A stretch of DNA of 47,213 nucleotides from DASSWB01 sp035705495 (GCA_035705495.1 DASSWB010000037.1:1-47213); one strand, 5' to 3'; counted from the first letter of the stretch, positions 36,447 through 45,307 are shown. The notes: a model not told the origin generated them from the letters alone. Numbers and translations: made by a program.

Positions 36447-36459
36447 CAGAGACCAACAA
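36432..36459 (-). promoter_or_regulatory. Possible promoter of the GT4/GNAT/Wzy segment
   Basis: On the minus strand TTG (36457-36459) is followed after 17 bases by TAGTTTTA (36432-36439), one mismatch from TAnnTTTG. The GT4 start codon is about 54 bases downstream. Confidence 0.35.
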
Positions 36460-36482
36460 AATCGCGGCGAATTAACTTATTT

Positions 36483-37598
36483 TTACAATTTATCCGTGTA
36501 AAACGCGGCTTTAAATGCTTGATATAGACCTTCACCCACATATTTGTTTCCTTCTTGGTTCCAGTGGGGGTCACAATTAAAATACAGATTTTTTGGTACT
36601 TGAAAATTTGCGGGAAAATCCAGAAATATGATATTGCCGGTTTTGTTGGTCTTCCGTTTTAGATAATTATAGTTTCTGTCGATTTCAATTTCGGTTTTTT
36701 CTGATGGCACCCTGAAAACGAAAACCTTCCGGTCTCCACTTAAGCTATCGATTTGTTCGAGATTATAGCGTATCCTATCCAAATTCTGAGTATCCAATGC
36801 TTCTTCCGAAGCCTCTTCTTTTAGGTTCATGTCCCAATACGTCACCTTTAATTTGGTGGAATAGAATAAAATAAAATGATAGATCTGTGAATATTCATTC
36901 AGCACATTCTTGACCAAGCTTGAGATTCCTTTTTTTTCAGTAAAAATAGATTTGGAAAGCGGAACACTTCCGTAGGTCAATTCGTAATTTGGATATTCAC
37001 CCGTTAAATAAGGACGATATCGGGATTTATTTTTCCATTTCTCATAATCCTCGTCCTTCAACTCATTTGGCAGATTGAGACCGACAAAAACGTAGTCATG
37101 AGTAATTTCATCTTTAAATCTTTTGTACAGCAACCTATATTGGGTAGGACCAAAATGACCGGAAATTGCCATATTTTTCATCTTGATCCCACTTTTCTTT
37201 TCAAAAACTTCGGTTGCACGGTATTCTTCATTAACACCGTAACCTTCTATGTAAGAGTCGCCTAAAACAATCGCGGATTTTTCGTATTCCCCTTCCTTCC
37301 ATTCGTCATCCCTTGCACCAATGGAATTTGAGTAATTCATGGCATCATAACAACCACCACTAATTCTCGCTTTAGCGTTCGGAAATCGCCAAACTCCGTG
37401 GAGAGGATTCATATCAGCATACAGATTTGTCTTTTGCACCAATGAAGCATCATAGGAAGGTCCGTTAAAGGGAAGCATATTCAGTTTTTGCAATACAAAT
37501 AGGGACAATTCCATAGCAATAACCAATACCACTAAAATTTTCAGGTATGAAAAAATTGTCTTGAAGAAATATCTAAAATTGGAAATAGATAAATTCAT
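36483..37598 (-). CDS. Membrane-anchored SGNH-type hydrolase/acyltransferase partner of MBOAT
   Basis: The 371-residue protein has one N-terminal membrane helix (about residues 15-37) and then an extracytoplasmic SGNH-like domain. The catalytic serine is in VLGDSYIEGYGV and the late Asp/His pair in CDPHWNQEGNKY (DxxH). AISGHFGPTQYRLL is likely the oxyanion-hole block. Such proteins pair with MBOAT transporters, as AlgX/AlgJ with AlgI or DltD with DltB, and pass an acyl group to the polysaccharide. The gene overlaps the MBOAT gene by 26 bases, so the two are tightly coupled. Overall similarity to AlgX itself is weak. Confidence 0.82.
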   Translation of the reverse strand: MNLSISNFRYFFKTIFSYLKILVVLVIAMELSLFVLQKLNMLPFNGPSYDASLVQKTNLYADMNPLHGVWRFPNAKARISGGCYDAMNYSNSIGARDDEWKEGEYEKSAIVLGDSYIEGYGVNEEYRATEVFEKKSGIKMKNMAISGHFGPTQYRLLYKRFKDEITHDYVFVGLNLPNELKDEDYEKWKNKSRYRPYLTGEYPNYELTYGSVPLSKSIFTEKKGISSLVKNVLNEYSQIYHFILFYSTKLKVTYWDMNLKEEASEEALDTQNLDRIRYNLEQIDSLSGDRKVFVFRVPSEKTEIEIDRNYNYLKRKTNKTGNIIFLDFPANFQVPKNLYFNCDPHWNQEGNKYVGEGLYQAFKAAFYTDKL

Positions 37599-38976
37599 TT
37601 TGTGTGGTTATTAGTGAAAAGAATAAAATGCAGCCAATCGTGACCACGATGAATACCCTTCTGAAAACGACTGATTCGAATTTAAAAATGCTGGGCACTT
37701 CGGAATCTTTGATTGTTTTTTCCAAGATTAAAAAAAGAATGATGAGCAAAGACGGGACCCATAAAATTTGATCGAAAATTCCGGAATTTTCATTGACAAA
37801 AATTCCTTTTAGGTAATCATAGGCTACGCTCACGGATGGCGCCCGAAAGAACACCCATGCAAGGCTGACAATTGCAAAGGTGAATAAAGTTCCCAGAATG
37901 GCAGGGAATTTTTTAAAAAACGAATTTTCGTTCCATTTGAGTAAATATGGCATAAAAAACAAAGCGTGGATTCCGCCCCAAATAATAAAAGTCCAATTCG
38001 CTCCGTGCCAGAACCCGCTGACCAAAAAAATGATCCACACATTCCGGATTGTTTTCTTGAGGCCTCCCCTGCTTCCGCCTAAAGGAATGTAAAGATAATC
38101 CCGGAACCAAGTTGTTAATGAAATATGCCATCTTCTCCAAAAATCGGCTAAAGTTGTCGCGAAATATGGAGTTCGAAAGTTTTTCATTAAATCAAATCCA
38201 AGAAGTCTCGCTGATCCTATCGCTATATCGGTATAACCGCTAAAATCCCCATAGATTTGAAATCCGAAGAAAACAGCACCCAATAAAAGTTCAGAAGAAG
38301 AAGCTTGTGTATAATTACTGAAAATATGGTTAACATAAATTGCACAATAATCGGCAATCACCATTTTTTTAAACAATCCCCAAATAATCAATTTCACACC
38401 CGAAGCGAAAGGAACCGGATTAAATGATTTGATTTTTTCGAATTGAGGTAGAAGATTGCAAGCACGTTCTATAGGACCTGCAACCAGTTGAGGGAAAAAA
38501 GAAACGTAGGCAAAGAATGCCACGGAACTTTTTACGGGTTTTAAAACGCCTCTATACACATCAATTGTATAACTAAGGGTTTGGAACGTATAAAATGAAA
38601 TTCCTACCGGTAAAATTAAACTCAAACTGTAATAATCCGTTTGAAATCCCACCGAATTCATCAAATCAACCCATGATTCTATAAAGAAGTTAAAATATTT
38701 GAACACAAACAACAACCCAAGATTGCAAGCCAAACTCAGGATAAGCCATACTTTTTTATTGCCGGCATTCTCAAATATTTTTAGGGAAACAAAGTAATCA
38801 ATCAGAGAACTTAAAAAAATAAGTCCGAGAAACCTCCAGTCCCAGCAACCGTAGAAGAAGTAAGAAATGAGTAAGAGAAAAATATTTCTATAATACTTTT
38901 TATTGGATAGAAAAAACCAATAAACCAAAACCACGACAACCAGAAAGGCAATGTACAACCAGCTATTAAATAGCAT
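37573..38976 (-). CDS. MBOAT-family O-acyltransferase (AlgI/DltB-like)
   Basis: The 467-residue multi-pass membrane protein carries MBOAT signatures: DFWRRWHISLTTWFRDYLYIPLGG and, around residues 320-340, FWHGANWTF with the conserved histidine and GGIHALFF with the second. About ten or more membrane helices are visible. These proteins move an acyl group, usually acetyl, from a cytoplasmic donor across the inner membrane to an SGNH partner. The coupled downstream gene encodes such a partner. The pair should therefore O-acylate the polysaccharide in the periplasm. Length is normal for the AlgI group. Confidence 0.93.
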   Translation of the reverse strand: MLFNSWLYIAFLVVVVLVYWFFLSNKKYYRNIFLLLISYFFYGCWDWRFLGLIFLSSLIDYFVSLKIFENAGNKKVWLILSLACNLGLLFVFKYFNFFIESWVDLMNSVGFQTDYYSLSLILPVGISFYTFQTLSYTIDVYRGVLKPVKSSVAFFAYVSFFPQLVAGPIERACNLLPQFEKIKSFNPVPFASGVKLIIWGLFKKMVIADYCAIYVNHIFSNYTQASSSELLLGAVFFGFQIYGDFSGYTDIAIGSARLLGFDLMKNFRTPYFATTLADFWRRWHISLTTWFRDYLYIPLGGSRGGLKKTIRNVWIIFLVSGFWHGANWTFIIWGGIHALFFMPYLLKWNENSFFKKFPAILGTLFTFAIVSLAWVFFRAPSVSVAYDYLKGIFVNENSGIFDQILWVPSLLIILFLILEKTIKDSEVPSIFKFESVVFRRVFIVVTIGCILFFSLITTQNEFIYFQF

Positions 38977-39025
38977 CTTTTTGCATTTTTTTTAGGAATT
39001 TTAAAAAGCAACTTAAAGATATAAG

Positions 39026-40099
39026 CTATTTCTGTAAAGAACCGTACGCTTTAACAAAACCTAATGATAAATCTTTGTTTATAAAGTTTTTGGAGACATT
39101 TTGGTAGGCCGAACGGATCAATTCAGCATTGGGTTCCTTGAATCCTTTTATTATTGAATCTGCAAATGAGGTTTCATCATTTTTTGGAATTAAAAAACCT
39201 GTTTGTGCTGTTATTATTTCTGAAACTCCTCCCACGTTATACGCTATCACGGGAGTTTTACAATACATTCCTTCCAAGAGGACTCCGGGCAAACCTTCAA
39301 TGATACTAGGTAAAACCAAAACATCTGCAGCTTTTATAAAAGACATCGGATTGTTTACAAATCCGTAAAAAGATATATTTTCAGTTAATTTTTTTTCCTG
39401 TACTTCTTTTTCAATTTCTGGTTTTAAAGGTCCGTCTCCCACCAAATGCAAATGTGCGTTGGGATTTTGTTTTAAAACGTTTTGGAAAATCCGCAGTAAT
39501 CCTTGATGATTTTTTTCGAATGTAAAACCGCCTACATGAATAATGTGTTTGTGATCGTTCGGTTCCAACTCGATTTCGGGAATTGAATCCATTTTTTCCA
39601 ATCCTACAGGAATTACGGTTGTTTTATTTGTTAGAAAAGGAAAATGTTTAAGAATGTCGTTTTCCGAAACTTGAGAAACCGAAATAATGAGATCTGTGTA
39701 TTTATAAAAGAAGGAATTTATTTTTTTTTGCAACGGATTCGTTAAATAACGCCCCACTTCACTTGCATTTCTGAAAACTATTGGATTTTTCCATTTATAA
39801 AAAATCTTCGAAAAAACCGCATATTTCAATGTATCACCAGCATTGGCCTGTACAATATCGGGATCAAATTCGGCTATCATATTTGCCAACTTCTTCCAAG
39901 CGTTTAAATCGATAAAACGTTTGTTTGACGAAGCATTCAAGGTTTCTATTTCACCATGAAAAGGCAGATTCGCTTCGCCATTGAAAACAGCAAGTATTTT
40001 CACATCATGACCCAACTCGATTAAGTGATTTGACAATTGTGACGCAAAGGTTTCGGCCCCGCGGTTTTGTGGTTTTTGAATAAGTTGGAGAATCTTCAA
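39026..40099 (-). CDS. GT4-family glycosyltransferase
   Basis: A 357-residue GT-B enzyme with an N-terminal KPQNRGAETFASQL loop and a C-terminal donor domain with IHVGGFTFEKNH and VLPSIIEGLPGVLLEGMYC (EX7E motif), then AYNVGGVSEII. No membrane segment. Overlaps the upstream beta-helix acyltransferase gene by four bases (ATGA-type coupling), so they are translated together. The donor is unknown. Confidence 0.9.
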   Translation of the reverse strand: MKILQLIQKPQNRGAETFASQLSNHLIELGHDVKILAVFNGEANLPFHGEIETLNASSNKRFIDLNAWKKLANMIAEFDPDIVQANAGDTLKYAVFSKIFYKWKNPIVFRNASEVGRYLTNPLQKKINSFFYKYTDLIISVSQVSENDILKHFPFLTNKTTVIPVGLEKMDSIPEIELEPNDHKHIIHVGGFTFEKNHQGLLRIFQNVLKQNPNAHLHLVGDGPLKPEIEKEVQEKKLTENISFYGFVNNPMSFIKAADVLVLPSIIEGLPGVLLEGMYCKTPVIAYNVGGVSEIITAQTGFLIPKNDETSFADSIIKGFKEPNAELIRSAYQNVSKNFINKDLSLGFVKAYGSLQK

Positions 40100-40653
40100 T
40101 TTTCTGGTTTTAAAATGTTTTTTAGATATCCCTCGCTTCCTTTTTCCGAAGAAATTATTTTCCCTGGGCTTCCCAATACCACGGAATTCGACGGGACATC
40201 AAAATTTACAAAAGTACATGGGCCAATAAGCACATTGTCGCCAATTTTAATATTACCGACTACTACAGAATTTGCACCCACCATTACCCGATTACCCAAA
40301 GTTGGACTTCCTTTTCTCTTTCCTCTACTTTCCCGACCAATGGTGACACCTTGACTGATATTGCAGTTTTCTCCAATAATCGCCGATTGATTAAAAATTA
40401 TTCCTTGAAAATGGGTCATAAACAATCCTTTTCCAATTTTGGTCGCATGCGGAATTTCTACAACATACCTCACTGAAATGGCTTTAAACCAGAGTCGGAA
40501 GAAAATCCCAATGGGATTGTATTTCGAAAACTTGTTGCACATTCGGTACAAAAACATAAATCTGGCACCAGCACGGAAAAGAACAGCAGAAAAGTAAGCT
40601 TTGGATGAATCTACGCCACAATATCGAAAAATATCATGTTTTAAATTTTTCAT
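40096..40653 (-). CDS. Serine-acetyltransferase-like hexapeptide acyltransferase
   Basis: The 185-residue protein has an N-terminal helical region (about 1-65) and a left-handed beta-helix of hexapeptide repeats. The order IPHATKIGKGLFMTHFQGIIFNQSA resembles the CysE/WcaB branch, with the His of MTHFQG matching the CysE catalytic position. In polysaccharide loci this branch usually O-acetylates a sugar rather than serine. It begins a minus-strand unit behind a perfect -7 element and is divergent from another beta-helix acyltransferase gene. True serine acetyltransferase activity is possible but less likely in this context. Confidence 0.85.
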   Translation of the reverse strand: MKNLKHDIFRYCGVDSSKAYFSAVLFRAGARFMFLYRMCNKFSKYNPIGIFFRLWFKAISVRYVVEIPHATKIGKGLFMTHFQGIIFNQSAIIGENCNISQGVTIGRESRGKRKGSPTLGNRVMVGANSVVVGNIKIGDNVLIGPCTFVNFDVPSNSVVLGSPGKIISSEKGSEGYLKNILKPEN

Positions 40654-40696
40654 ATTTTTATTGTTGGAAAAGAGTCAAATTTTTTTCATCTTAAAA

Positions 40697-40704
40697 CAAA
40701 GATA
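40697..40704 (-). promoter_or_regulatory. -7 element of the CysE-like acyltransferase unit
   Basis: The minus strand reads TATCTTTG, a perfect TAnnTTTG, 43 bases before the ATG of the gene at 40096-40653. The nearest TTG is 27 bases upstream, too far for a normal -33 element. It lies in a 115-base divergent gap. Confidence 0.48.
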
Positions 40705-40768
40705 TAAAACCAGAAATGGGCACTTCTAAAACAAATCTAAAAATTAACCCTTCCAAAGCTTAAATTAA

Positions 40769-41305
40769 ATGACCCGGTCCCGTTTTCTTCATATTCTTAA
40801 AAGATTACCCACTGTGATTGTTTTAAAAACTAAGATCACTTTTAAATGGTGGCTTTTTAAAATAGCAAAAAACTGGGTGATTTTGAATAGGATACATCCC
40901 CGAATCAAACCTACTCTTTGGCGCAGAATAGGATGTAAAATAGGAAAAAATGTTTCTATTGGGTACGATGTTTATTTAGATGTACACAATGCGCGATTAC
41001 TCACTGTGGAAGATGGAGTTTGGATAGCGAGCCGTAGTGTTCTTTTTTGTCATAAACGCGATTTGACGGCTTATTACAAGGGAGAAGATTATAATAAATT
41101 GACCTACAAAAAATTACCAATCTACTTAAAAAAAGGCTGTGTAGTAGGAATTGGATGTATGATCATGCCGGGCGTTACTATTGGCGAAGGTTCAATAATT
41201 GGAGCCGGATCATTGGTAATCAATGACATTCCTGCTTGGAGTATTGCTGTGGGTCATCCTGCAAAGGTTGTCAAAGAAATTCCCGAAAGACCTCAAGAAG
41301 TTTAA
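40769..41305 (+). CDS. Hexapeptide-repeat acyltransferase (WcaF/maltose acetyltransferase-like)
   Basis: The 178-residue protein has a basic N-terminal helical region and a left-handed beta-helix (IGKNVSIGYDVYLD, then GIGCMIMPGVTIGEGSIIGAGS). The closing block WSIAVGHPAKVVKEI is typical of sugar O-acetyltransferases such as WcaF or NodL relatives. A histidine in LFCHKRDL may be catalytic. It is the only plus-strand gene between 19.2 kb and the right edge and lies between two minus-strand operons, 5 bases from the convergent GT4 stop. That isolated orientation suggests a later insertion or separate control. Confidence 0.85.
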   Translation: MTRSRFLHILKRLPTVIVLKTKITFKWWLFKIAKNWVILNRIHPRIKPTLWRRIGCKIGKNVSIGYDVYLDVHNARLLTVEDGVWIASRSVLFCHKRDLTAYYKGEDYNKLTYKKLPIYLKKGCVVGIGCMIMPGVTIGEGSIIGAGSLVINDIPAWSIAVGHPAKVVKEIPERPQEV

Positions 41306-41310
41306 GATTT

Positions 41311-42459
41311 TCAATCTGTGATTTGCTGGTATAAACCCAACATTTGAGAATGGATTTTTTCAATTTGAAATTTGCGGTTGTAATTGTCTACGCTTTTGAC
41401 ACCCATAGAGAAGCGTAATTTTTGTGATTTGGCCATTTTGGTCAAGCAATCGCCTAATTCTGATGTGTTGTTTTTCTCGAAAAAAAGCGCGTTTTCATTG
41501 ATATTGACTACTTCGCGGAAAACTTTGATATCAGAACATATTACAGGCAATCCCGCTGCTTGTGCTTCAATTAAAGCCCCACCCAAACCTTCGTACAAAG
41601 AAGGAAAAACAAATACATCAGAAGCCACCAAGATTTCATAAATATCATTTCTGTGCCCCAGAAATTTTAGTTCAGTTTGAATTTTTTTGTTTTCCAGAAA
41701 ATCCTCAATTTCTTTTGTGGCGTTTCCTTTTCTTCCGCAAAAAATAAACCTTACATTATATTGAGCCAATTCATGATCGACTTTGGCAATGGCTTCTAAT
41801 AAATTGATATGTCCTTTCGCAAATTCTTGTCGACCGACATGCACAAAAACCAAATCATTCTGTTTTATTCCCAATGCATCGCGCAGCTTATTTCTTACCT
41901 GTTCTTTATCTTTCAAAAATGCATTTTTCTTCCGACCCCGATAAATAACCTCGATCTTTTTCGCTGGAATTTTTAATTTTTGAATATAATGATTTTTGAC
42001 CTCTTCGGTGATTGCAACAAATCTATCGGTTCCTTTTGATTCAGAAATCTGGTCGAAAAACTTGTATAATTTCAGGGCAGTCGAATTTATCTGCGCATCC
42101 TGAAAACGCACTTCGTCATAGGGACAACTTACGAGACTTTCAAGATGATAGAATTTCGCGAACAATTTTGCCGCACGCACACGCATAGTTGCCCTAAATA
42201 AAACCGATTGTACAAGATCTGGCCGGTAATCTTTTATAATTTCGGCGATATTTTTTGATTGACCCAGAAAATTTCCCGGTTTCAAAAAAACAACATCAAA
42301 ACCTTTGTTCAGAATTTCTTGTTGGACACCTTCATGTCGGTGATCCAAAACAATTATTTTAATGCTGATTCCCTTTTCTTTTAAAAAATACCAAAGTTCT
42401 GCGTTTGATCTTTCAGCGCCCCCAGTGCCTAAGCTGTCCTGTACAAATAAAATTTTCAT
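41311..42459 (-). CDS. GT4-family glycosyltransferase
   Basis: A 382-residue GT-B enzyme. The N-terminal loop is DSLGTGGAERSNAEL; the donor domain has VFVHVGRQEFAKGH and VFPSLYEGLGGALIEAQAAG (EX7E), then CSDIKVFREVV. Motif order and length are normal for GT4. It overlaps the sulfotransferase gene by four bases, which suggests that its sugar product may be the one sulfated, but this is only positional inference. Confidence 0.9.
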   Translation of the reverse strand: MKILFVQDSLGTGGAERSNAELWYFLKEKGISIKIIVLDHRHEGVQQEILNKGFDVVFLKPGNFLGQSKNIAEIIKDYRPDLVQSVLFRATMRVRAAKLFAKFYHLESLVSCPYDEVRFQDAQINSTALKLYKFFDQISESKGTDRFVAITEEVKNHYIQKLKIPAKKIEVIYRGRKKNAFLKDKEQVRNKLRDALGIKQNDLVFVHVGRQEFAKGHINLLEAIAKVDHELAQYNVRFIFCGRKGNATKEIEDFLENKKIQTELKFLGHRNDIYEILVASDVFVFPSLYEGLGGALIEAQAAGLPVICSDIKVFREVVNINENALFFEKNNTSELGDCLTKMAKSQKLRFSMGVKSVDNYNRKFQIEKIHSQMLGLYQQITD

Positions 42460-43316
42460 GCTTCTAAAGTTTCATAGCCGTATTTGGTCAAGTAAGCTCC
42501 GGCTACCTTATTGATTGCAGCTATTTCTGCTTTTGACAATTTTGAAATACTTCTTGAATTCATGTTCTTGATGGTGCTGTTTTTTTCATGAATTTGGAAT
42601 TTATTGGCCGCAATATCTTGATCAACTTTTTCCAGATTTAAAAAATCCATGATTTCATTAATTACTTTGTTCGGGTTTTCGGAAAGATCTTCATAATTGA
42701 TTTCCAAGAAATGATCGAGTTCCGTCTTTGTTTCTTCAATAATTTGAAGTGATTGCACCCATTGTTCTGCACACATTTCTATCGGATAACTTTCATTTCC
42801 GTATAACGGATTGCCATCCATTACTTCCGCCTTTCTTTTTATGCCCTCTGCTACTGCATAACCATTACGAACGATGTGTATAAAATAAGCAGGTTTAAAG
42901 TGTTTGTTGAAAAATGGAATCCGAAGTGAATTTGAAATGGATTTCTCAACAAAATATGATTTTTTAAAATCGTAAAAGTGGGACCAATGTTTTTTCACTT
43001 TGGCCGCATCTTTCTTGACATCTATTTCTGAATTTTTCATCTCCTTTTTACATTTCCACCACATACGTCGCCAGTTGAAATCTTCAGGTGTTACCAATTG
43101 ATCTGTCAAAACAACTCCTTCATCTGGCAATCCGCTAATTTCTGGATGGGACGCCAAAATTTGATCTAATAACGTAGTTCCTGAGTTATAGCAACCGACA
43201 ATAAAAATCCATTTCTTGTTTTTGATATCTTTTCCCGTTTTTTCCATCAGCTTAGAAAACAAAATATTTTTCCGAAGCCGCCCGAACAGTTTATGAAGAA
43301 TCTGCTGTTTTTTCAT
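42456..43316 (-). CDS. PAPS-dependent sulfotransferase family protein
   Basis: The 286-residue protein has the sulfotransferase P-loop-like 5'-phosphosulfate site at residues 37-50 (IFIVGCYNSGTTLL), followed by ILASHPEISGLPDEG as in heparan/carbohydrate-type sulfotransferases. The 3'-phosphate site is FIHIVRNGYAVAEG with Arg150. FVEKSISNS near residue 122 supplies a further conserved Lys/Ser. No signal peptide or membrane helix, so it is predicted to work in the cytoplasm with PAPS. Four-base overlaps with a GT4 gene on one side and a deacetylase gene on the other place it firmly in the glycan operon. Sulfation of a sugar residue is the likely role. Confidence 0.85.
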   Translation of the reverse strand: MKKQQILHKLFGRLRKNILFSKLMEKTGKDIKNKKWIFIVGCYNSGTTLLDQILASHPEISGLPDEGVVLTDQLVTPEDFNWRRMWWKCKKEMKNSEIDVKKDAAKVKKHWSHFYDFKKSYFVEKSISNSLRIPFFNKHFKPAYFIHIVRNGYAVAEGIKRKAEVMDGNPLYGNESYPIEMCAEQWVQSLQIIEETKTELDHFLEINYEDLSENPNKVINEIMDFLNLEKVDQDIAANKFQIHEKNSTIKNMNSRSISKLSKAEIAAINKVAGAYLTKYGYETLEA

Positions 43317-44188
43317 TTTAAAAATTTTCCTATTTTTTTTGTAATCGGGAGGATTTTGGTGTGGTATCCGCTTAAAATGAATTTAAATTTCCACAATGGA
43401 GTAATATCATCAACAATAAGTCGACTGATTCTCAACGGATTTATTTTTTTCGAATTGATTTTATGATCAAATAAAAACGCCATTTTTATACCTTCACTTT
43501 TCAAGGTCTCTTCTACTTTTTCAGAAAAATTCCCGTTTGGGTATGCAAAAACTTCAGGTTCAAACTGGTTTTCTTTTAAAAATTGAAATGAATTATAAAT
43601 TTCTTCCCGAAGCGCTTCCTCCGAACATTGATTGAGCATAGGATGAGAGAATGAATGGTTTGCAATAGCAATATCGTGTTCCTTTAATTCAAAAAGTTGC
43701 TCGGACGATAATTGTCTGTGCACAAAAGTTGATTTTTTTGAATCGATGCGAAGTTGTTCCAAAAATTCTTTACGTTTGGAGTTGGGCCAGTTTTTCACTT
43801 CCCAAACCTTCTTTTCACCTTCAACCGGACCTAAATGATAAATAATCTCATCCCACCAAAAAGGTTTGTACGTATTTATTAAACCTGTAATCACAAAAAC
43901 AACAGCGGGAACATGATGTTTTTTCAAAACCGGAAAAGCATTTTTATAAATTGAAAAATCTCCGTCATCAAAACTGATCAACAAAGGATTTTCAGGTAAT
44001 GGATCATTGGAAAATATATGGTTTTTCAATGAATCCAAATTGATGATATCATAGTTGTTTTTCAGGTAATCTATCTGATTTTCGAATTGTTCAGGATTGG
44101 TAATATTATGGTAGGCCAATATTTTCAATCGGCTATTAGCAGTTTTTTCATTTGATTTTTCGCTTAAATTTTGATTGCTGTCCGCCAT
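43313..44188 (-). CDS. NodB/CE4-type polysaccharide deacetylase
   Basis: The 291-residue protein has a classic NodB homology domain: LLISFDDGDFSIY with Asp74/Asp75, IANHSFSHPML with His178 and His182, and FAYPNGNF as the motif 3 region. All three metal ligands are present. There is no signal peptide, so action on lipid-linked or cytoplasmic substrates is likely. The gene overlaps the sulfotransferase gene by four bases. N-deacetylation followed by N-sulfation, as in heparan sulfate, is a tempting idea but the sequence does not separate N- from O-sulfation. Confidence 0.9.
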   Translation of the reverse strand: MADSNQNLSEKSNEKTANSRLKILAYHNITNPEQFENQIDYLKNNYDIINLDSLKNHIFSNDPLPENPLLISFDDGDFSIYKNAFPVLKKHHVPAVVFVITGLINTYKPFWWDEIIYHLGPVEGEKKVWEVKNWPNSKRKEFLEQLRIDSKKSTFVHRQLSSEQLFELKEHDIAIANHSFSHPMLNQCSEEALREEIYNSFQFLKENQFEPEVFAYPNGNFSEKVEETLKSEGIKMAFLFDHKINSKKINPLRISRLIVDDITPLWKFKFILSGYHTKILPITKKIGKFLK

Positions 44189-44190
44189 AA

Positions 44191-45210
44191 TTAACTATGA
44201 GAAATTGATTTTTTCCTATCTGTTTTCAAATCCAAAAAACTGAGGTACGGATAATCTGATTCTTCTATATAATTTAATACCACTTCATAATTTGGGTAAA
44301 CATCTTTCCTGATAAATTTTGAATAAGGAATTTTGATTGCATACAACTTGATTTTCGCTTGCAGATAACACAAATTCAACAATGCAGAACTGTAAAATGT
44401 AATGACTGTACCCGGGAATTTTTCACTGGAAATAAACTTTTCTTCAAAAATTTCGGAGAAAACCGCAATGTCCATGATTTTTTTGATTTCCTGAATATGT
44501 TCAACTTTTTCCCTGTGATGAGGTGCATATATAAAATGTTTATCGGGAAATTTCTCTTTCAGTCTTAAAAGGCTTTTATAATAAAAATCTTCATTGATAA
44601 TAAAGTTTCCGATTAAAGGTTGCCCGACAAAAACAACAGTATCCTCTTGAGGAATTGGGTGTTTATAGGACATTTCATTTTTTAATGCCGAATAGGTGTC
44701 TTCTCCCTCTACTTTAATTGGTAAAGGACCTATAAAATTGAGTTTATTGATTTTTGCCTGCTTTAATCCCAGAAATTTAAAAAAGGAAGGTAGTGGCCTT
44801 ATGCCTTTAGTCTTTTCTTTCCTACTTTGAGAAACCGCAACCATCTGCATACCGTCATATAACAAATGTAGTTTCGCTGAATTTTCATACTCTGCTACAA
44901 GACTCATATTATAATGATTGTTGTAGCTACCAAAAAACACCTCGTTGAAAGAAGGATATTTCAGTTTAAAATATTGTAACCAAATCCCGAATCCCAGAAT
45001 TTTTATATATGAAAATTTCCCAACCGACTGTGGTATTTTCAGTACGTGTATTGAAGTCCATTGATACCCCTTTAAATGATAAAGGATTTTTTTCTTTTGC
45101 TCATTAGTGGGCACCGCAATTACTAGAACAGCTTTATTGATAAGTTCTGGGGATTGTTTTAAAAAAAAAGCTTGTGATGGTGTGGAAATCAAAAATAACT
45201 TTTTCTCCAT
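44191..45210 (-). CDS. GT52-like glycosyltransferase (bacterial sialyltransferase superfamily)
   Basis: The 339-residue protein lacks GT4 motifs. It does show the spread-out signature of bacterial sialyl/polysialyltransferases: an acidic-G motif (YDG, Asp119-Gly120), a GQPL block at 196-199, a histidine motif (APHHRE, His231/232, in place of HP) and a Ser-Ser motif (FYSSALL, 274-275). These match the GT52-type order D/E-G, HP, SS. CMP-activated nonulosonic acids are the known donors of this superfamily. A YhcH-family gene and a possible cytidylyltransferase lie close by, which supports that reading. Sugar identity is unknown. A perfect -7 element precedes it. Confidence 0.6.
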   Translation of the reverse strand: MEKKLFLISTPSQAFFLKQSPELINKAVLVIAVPTNEQKKKILYHLKGYQWTSIHVLKIPQSVGKFSYIKILGFGIWLQYFKLKYPSFNEVFFGSYNNHYNMSLVAEYENSAKLHLLYDGMQMVAVSQSRKEKTKGIRPLPSFFKFLGLKQAKINKLNFIGPLPIKVEGEDTYSALKNEMSYKHPIPQEDTVVFVGQPLIGNFIINEDFYYKSLLRLKEKFPDKHFIYAPHHREKVEHIQEIKKIMDIAVFSEIFEEKFISSEKFPGTVITFYSSALLNLCYLQAKIKLYAIKIPYSKFIRKDVYPNYEVVLNYIEESDYPYLSFLDLKTDRKKSISHS

Positions 45211-45250
45211 GAAATTTTGTGGGTTAATTTCTCTCGCTCTCGTGTTGACT

Positions 45251-45258
45251 CAAAATTA
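45251..45258 (-). promoter_or_regulatory. -7 element of the GT52-like gene
   Basis: The minus strand reads TAATTTTG, a perfect TAnnTTTG, 40 bases before the ATG of the GT52-like gene. No TTG lies at the usual -33 distance. The element is in the 97-base gap after the Wzx-like gene and may start the operon that runs down to the GT4 gene at 41311. Confidence 0.45.
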
Positions 45259-45307
45259 TGGGAAAGATGTTAGATAGGCTTTGCATTTAGCAAAAAGTTA
45301 ACTGTAA

